A stretch of DNA of 8,083 nt, from positions 1 through 8,083 of the forward strand of contig JAIOJO010000391.1 of the NCBI GenBank assembly GCA_019911985.1. The letters run 5' to 3'. Below, one piece after another: positions 6,442-8,083 of this stretch. A model generated the notes under the pieces. The model searched no databases and was not told where the DNA came from. It saw only the letters and a list, made by a program, of their open reading frames with translations. Every line of letters starts with the position of its first letter. The stretch's first letter is position 1. The stretch comes from Sulfuricellaceae bacterium (GTDB lineage: Bacteria > Pseudomonadota > Gammaproteobacteria > Burkholderiales > UBA9220). The position numbers and the translations under genes were made by a program.

Positions 6442-7623
6442 ATGAAACCAAGCATTCTCAGACGACTGTGGATCTCCTTTTTGGCATTTGGATTGTCCAT
6501 GGGAGCAATTTTCCCCTTTTACGCCAGCCTATTCGTCAACTGGAAACCCGGCATGCTGGAATGGTTCGTCGTCGGCTGCCTGGTGGCCGGCGCCTCCATC
6601 GGCGGCATCAACTACTGGCTGGTGAATCACATTCTGCTCGCCAAGCTGCGGCGCATATCCGTCGTCGCCACCGCCATCAGCAACAAGGACGTCTCCCTGC
6701 GCTGCACGCTGGAAAGCGACGACACGGTGGGCGAAATCGTCGACAGCTTCAACCGCATGGCGGAAACCCTGCGCGAGCTGATGGGCCGGCTCGCCGCCAT
6801 GAGCGGGTCGGTCAAAACCGACTCCGACGCGATCCAAGCGACGATGGCAGGCATGCGGACCCAGTTCGACTCCCTCGATAGGGATATGAATCAGATCACC
6901 GCCACGATGGGAACCCTGTCCAGCACGGTTGCCGACATCTCCCAGAACGCCGCCCACGTCACGGAAGCCGCCCAAAGCGCCTCCCAGTTGGCCAACTCCG
7001 GCGGCAGCACCGTCCAGGACACCATCCGCGATATGCATCAGATCAAAGAATCGGTCGCAGTAGCGGCCGATGCGGTGGGTAACCTGGGGAAAAAATCGGA
7101 GGAAATCGGCACCATCGTCGCGGTCATCAACGGCATTGCCAACCAGACCAATTTGCTCGCGCTGAACGCCGCGATCGAAGCGGCGCGCGCCGGAGAGCAA
7201 GGCCGCGGCTTTGCCGTGGTGGCGGACGAAGTGCGCAAGCTGGCGGAAAAAACCGCCCAGGCCACCCAGGAAATCAGCGCCATGATCGGCAGCATCCAGC
7301 AGGAAACCCGGCATGCGGTGGAAACCATAGACACCGGCACCCAGCAGGCCTTGACCGGCGCCAGCAAGGCTTCGGATGCGGGCAAAGCCTTGCAGGAAAT
7401 CGTCGCCAGCGTGGAAACCGTCTCGCAAATGATAGCCAAAATAGCCAACAATGCCGAATCGCAAAGCCAAATGGTGAGCGGCGTATGCGACCAGGTACAA
7501 GGGATAGGCAATACGATTAACGCCACGGTCAGCGACTCCCGAGACGGCGAACACGCCAGCGCAAAACTAGCCGGCTTGGCCTCGGAACTGGATCAGGTCG
7601 TGCGCGCCTTCAAGCTCGGGTGA
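6442..7623 (+). CDS. Methyl-accepting chemotaxis protein with minimal periplasmic loop
   Basis: Chemotaxis signal transducer of 393 residues. Two hydrophobic segments (about 10-32 and 41-65) are separated by only about eight residues (NWKPGMLE), so there is no periplasmic ligand-binding domain. A HAMP linker follows (about 66-118), including DDTVGEIVDSFNRMAETL (93-110). The usual HAMP proline is not evident; the segment reads LAKLRRIS. Residues about 120-390 form the long antiparallel coiled coil. Its hairpin tip is very conserved (about 221-262: EIGTIVAVIN, IANQTNLLALNAAIEAARAG, GRGFAVVADEVRKLAEKTAQAT), the region that binds CheA and CheW. The protein ends AFKLG, with no NWETF-like CheR/CheB tether. 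The stimulus is unknown. It may sense through the membrane, the HAMP region or a partner protein. No che or flagellar genes are nearby. A start inside TM1 (Met20) would destroy the first membrane segment, so 6442 is kept. Confidence 0.93.
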   Translation: MKPSILRRLWISFLAFGLSMGAIFPFYASLFVNWKPGMLEWFVVGCLVAGASIGGINYWLVNHILLAKLRRISVVATAISNKDVSLRCTLESDDTVGEIVDSFNRMAETLRELMGRLAAMSGSVKTDSDAIQATMAGMRTQFDSLDRDMNQITATMGTLSSTVADISQNAAHVTEAAQSASQLANSGGSTVQDTIRDMHQIKESVAVAADAVGNLGKKSEEIGTIVAVINGIANQTNLLALNAAIEAARAGEQGRGFAVVADEVRKLAEKTAQATQEISAMIGSIQQETRHAVETIDTGTQQALTGASKASDAGKALQEIVASVETVSQMIAKIANNAESQSQMVSGVCDQVQGIGNTINATVSDSRDGEHASAKLAGLASELDQVVRAFKLG

Positions 7624-7683
7624 AGAGGCGATTGAGGCGGCGGGCTTTTCACACTTACCCTCACAGAAACAAAAGGCGCCAAA

Positions 7684-7735
7684 ACGAAGCCCGGCCTTAT
7701 CCCGGCGAGGGGGGCGTAACGCCTTCGTATCTTTT
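7684..7735 (+). terminator. Weak candidate terminator after the chemotaxis receptor gene
   Basis: ACGAAG (7684-7689) can pair with CTTCGT (7723-7728), followed by ATCTTTT. Inside lies a small hairpin, GGCG-TAA-CGCC (7713-7723), that would compete for one base. The arms are far apart and the T-run is short, so this is a weak call. The rest of the 171-bp gap up to the toxin gene contains no supported gene. Confidence 0.2.
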
Positions 7736-7747
7736 GCCTTACGCACC

Positions 7748-7792
7748 TTGCCTTATCATTTGCAATGCGTATACCCACGATATACACTACGC
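7748..7792 (+). promoter_or_regulatory. Putative higBA promoter and autoregulatory operator
   Basis: TTGCCT (7748-7753) and TATACC (7770-7775), 16 nt apart, form a plausible sigma70 promoter. An alternative pair is TTGCAA (7760-7765) and TATACA (7781-7786), with a short 15-nt spacer. Two nested inverted repeats cover the -10 regions: GTATA (7769-7773) with TATAC (7781-7785), and GCGTA (7767-7771) with TACGC (7788-7792). Antitoxins of this type usually repress their own operon by binding such repeats, so this is the likely HigA operator. The regulator itself is outside the window. Confidence 0.45.
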
Positions 7793-7794
7793 AC

Positions 7795-8073
7795 ATGATT
7801 AAATCCTTCGCTCACAAGGGACTTGAAAAATTTTTCAGGAATGGGAGCAAATCGGGGATTCAAGCAACGCATGAGAATCGCCTGCGTATGCAGCTTGCCA
7901 AACTGGATGCGGCGACTTCGCCGGAGGACATGAACTTGCCTGCCTGGAAGCTGCATCCCCTCAAAGGCAATCTAAGAGACCATTGGGCGGTGTCTGTATC
8001 GGGAAACTGGCGCTTGACCTTCCGCTTCGATGGGCAAGACGTCGAGGTGGTGGATTATCGAGATTATCACTAG
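7795..8073 (+). CDS. higB: HigB-type mRNA interferase toxin (RelE superfamily)
   Basis: A 92-residue toxin of the HigB branch of the RelE superfamily, ribosome-dependent endonucleases that cut mRNA during translation. The start MIKSFAHKGLEKFF is the family's standard opening. The upstream in-frame ATG at 7765 would add ten residues and would lie inside the promoter/operator, so it is rejected. Residues matching those recalled as catalytic in Proteus HigB are present at the same numbers: His54 and Lys57 in KLHPLKG, and Asp90-Tyr91-His92 at the very C-terminus. Arg73 in GNWRLTF is also conserved in the family. The toxin therefore looks intact. No clear Shine-Dalgarno sequence precedes the ATG, whereas the following probable antitoxin start has AGGAG; this would favour antitoxin synthesis. 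The toxin-first gene order is typical of higBA. Such modules may be mobile or chromosomally fixed; no transfer signs are visible here. Confidence 0.92.
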   Translation: MIKSFAHKGLEKFFRNGSKSGIQATHENRLRMQLAKLDAATSPEDMNLPAWKLHPLKGNLRDHWAVSVSGNWRLTFRFDGQDVEVVDYRDYH

Positions 8074-8079
8074 GAGAAA

Positions 8080-8083
8080 ATGA
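8080..8083 (+). CDS. higA: Probable start of higA antitoxin gene (cut by window edge)
   Basis: Only ATGA is present. The ATG at 8080 lies 6 nt after the higB stop TAG and follows AGGAG (8072-8076), which overlaps that stop. In this family a helix-turn-helix (XRE-type) antitoxin normally follows the toxin with this spacing. The identity is inferred from context alone, and the true start could lie further downstream. Confidence 0.4.

Noticed and set aside
4889..6445. Long plus-strand open frame (518 codons) opposite the ClC gene
   Set aside because: The product is rich in Arg, Gln, His and Gly with no domain pattern. The opposite strand encodes a clear ClC protein with all its motifs, so this is a GC-rich shadow frame.
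6529..7554. Minus-strand open frame (341 codons) opposite the chemotaxis receptor
   Set aside because: It is rich in Gly, His, Arg and Asp with no family pattern; the receptor on the plus strand explains the region.
7620..7802. Small open frame of 60 codons between the receptor and the toxin
   Set aside because: It overlaps the receptor stop and the toxin promoter, and its product has unstructured composition with no ribosome site.
1..8083. tRNA, rRNA, CRISPR array or prophage genes
   Set aside because: I saw no cloverleaf pattern, regularly spaced repeats, integrase or phage structural gene in either strand.

Overview
The window looks like chromosomal DNA from a GC-rich proteobacterium, most likely a gammaproteobacterium. 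The signs are a FapA/DUF342 family pair, a DUF938 methyltransferase, the bifunctional form of ArgJ and a HigB-type toxin. Genus cannot be fixed from the sequence alone. Coding is dense, with short intergenic gaps and no stretch over 300 bases without a gene.

Layout. Positions 1-2719 (minus strand) hold two tandem FapA-like (DUF342) genes. The upstream copy (1100-2719) is complete. The downstream copy (1-1027) runs off the left edge. They are separated by a near-perfect 54-bp palindrome (1046-1099) flanked by TTA direct repeats, which looks like a miniature inserted element. A 268-bp divergent intergenic region (2720-2987) contains three separate palindromic signals and leads into a plus-strand DUF938 SAM-dependent methyltransferase (2988-3596). 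This gene converges on argJ (3633-4862, minus), for the acetyl-recycling step of arginine synthesis. Upstream of argJ on the same strand is a ClC-type chloride/proton antiporter gene (4931-6292). A 149-bp divergent region separates it from a plus-strand methyl-accepting chemotaxis protein (6442-7623) with almost no periplasmic sensor. The right end carries a RelE-superfamily HigB toxin (7795-8073) with an operator-like promoter. The last four bases probably open the cognate higA antitoxin gene.

How the parts relate. The FapA-like proteins and the chemotaxis receptor both belong to surface or motility biology, but no flagellar or che genes are visible here. argJ, the ClC gene and the methyltransferase are housekeeping or stress-related genes with no obvious shared pathway. 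The most unusual items are the palindromic insertion between the duplicated fapA-like genes, the cluster of palindromes before the methyltransferase, and the sensor-poor receptor. I see no convincing new multi-gene system.
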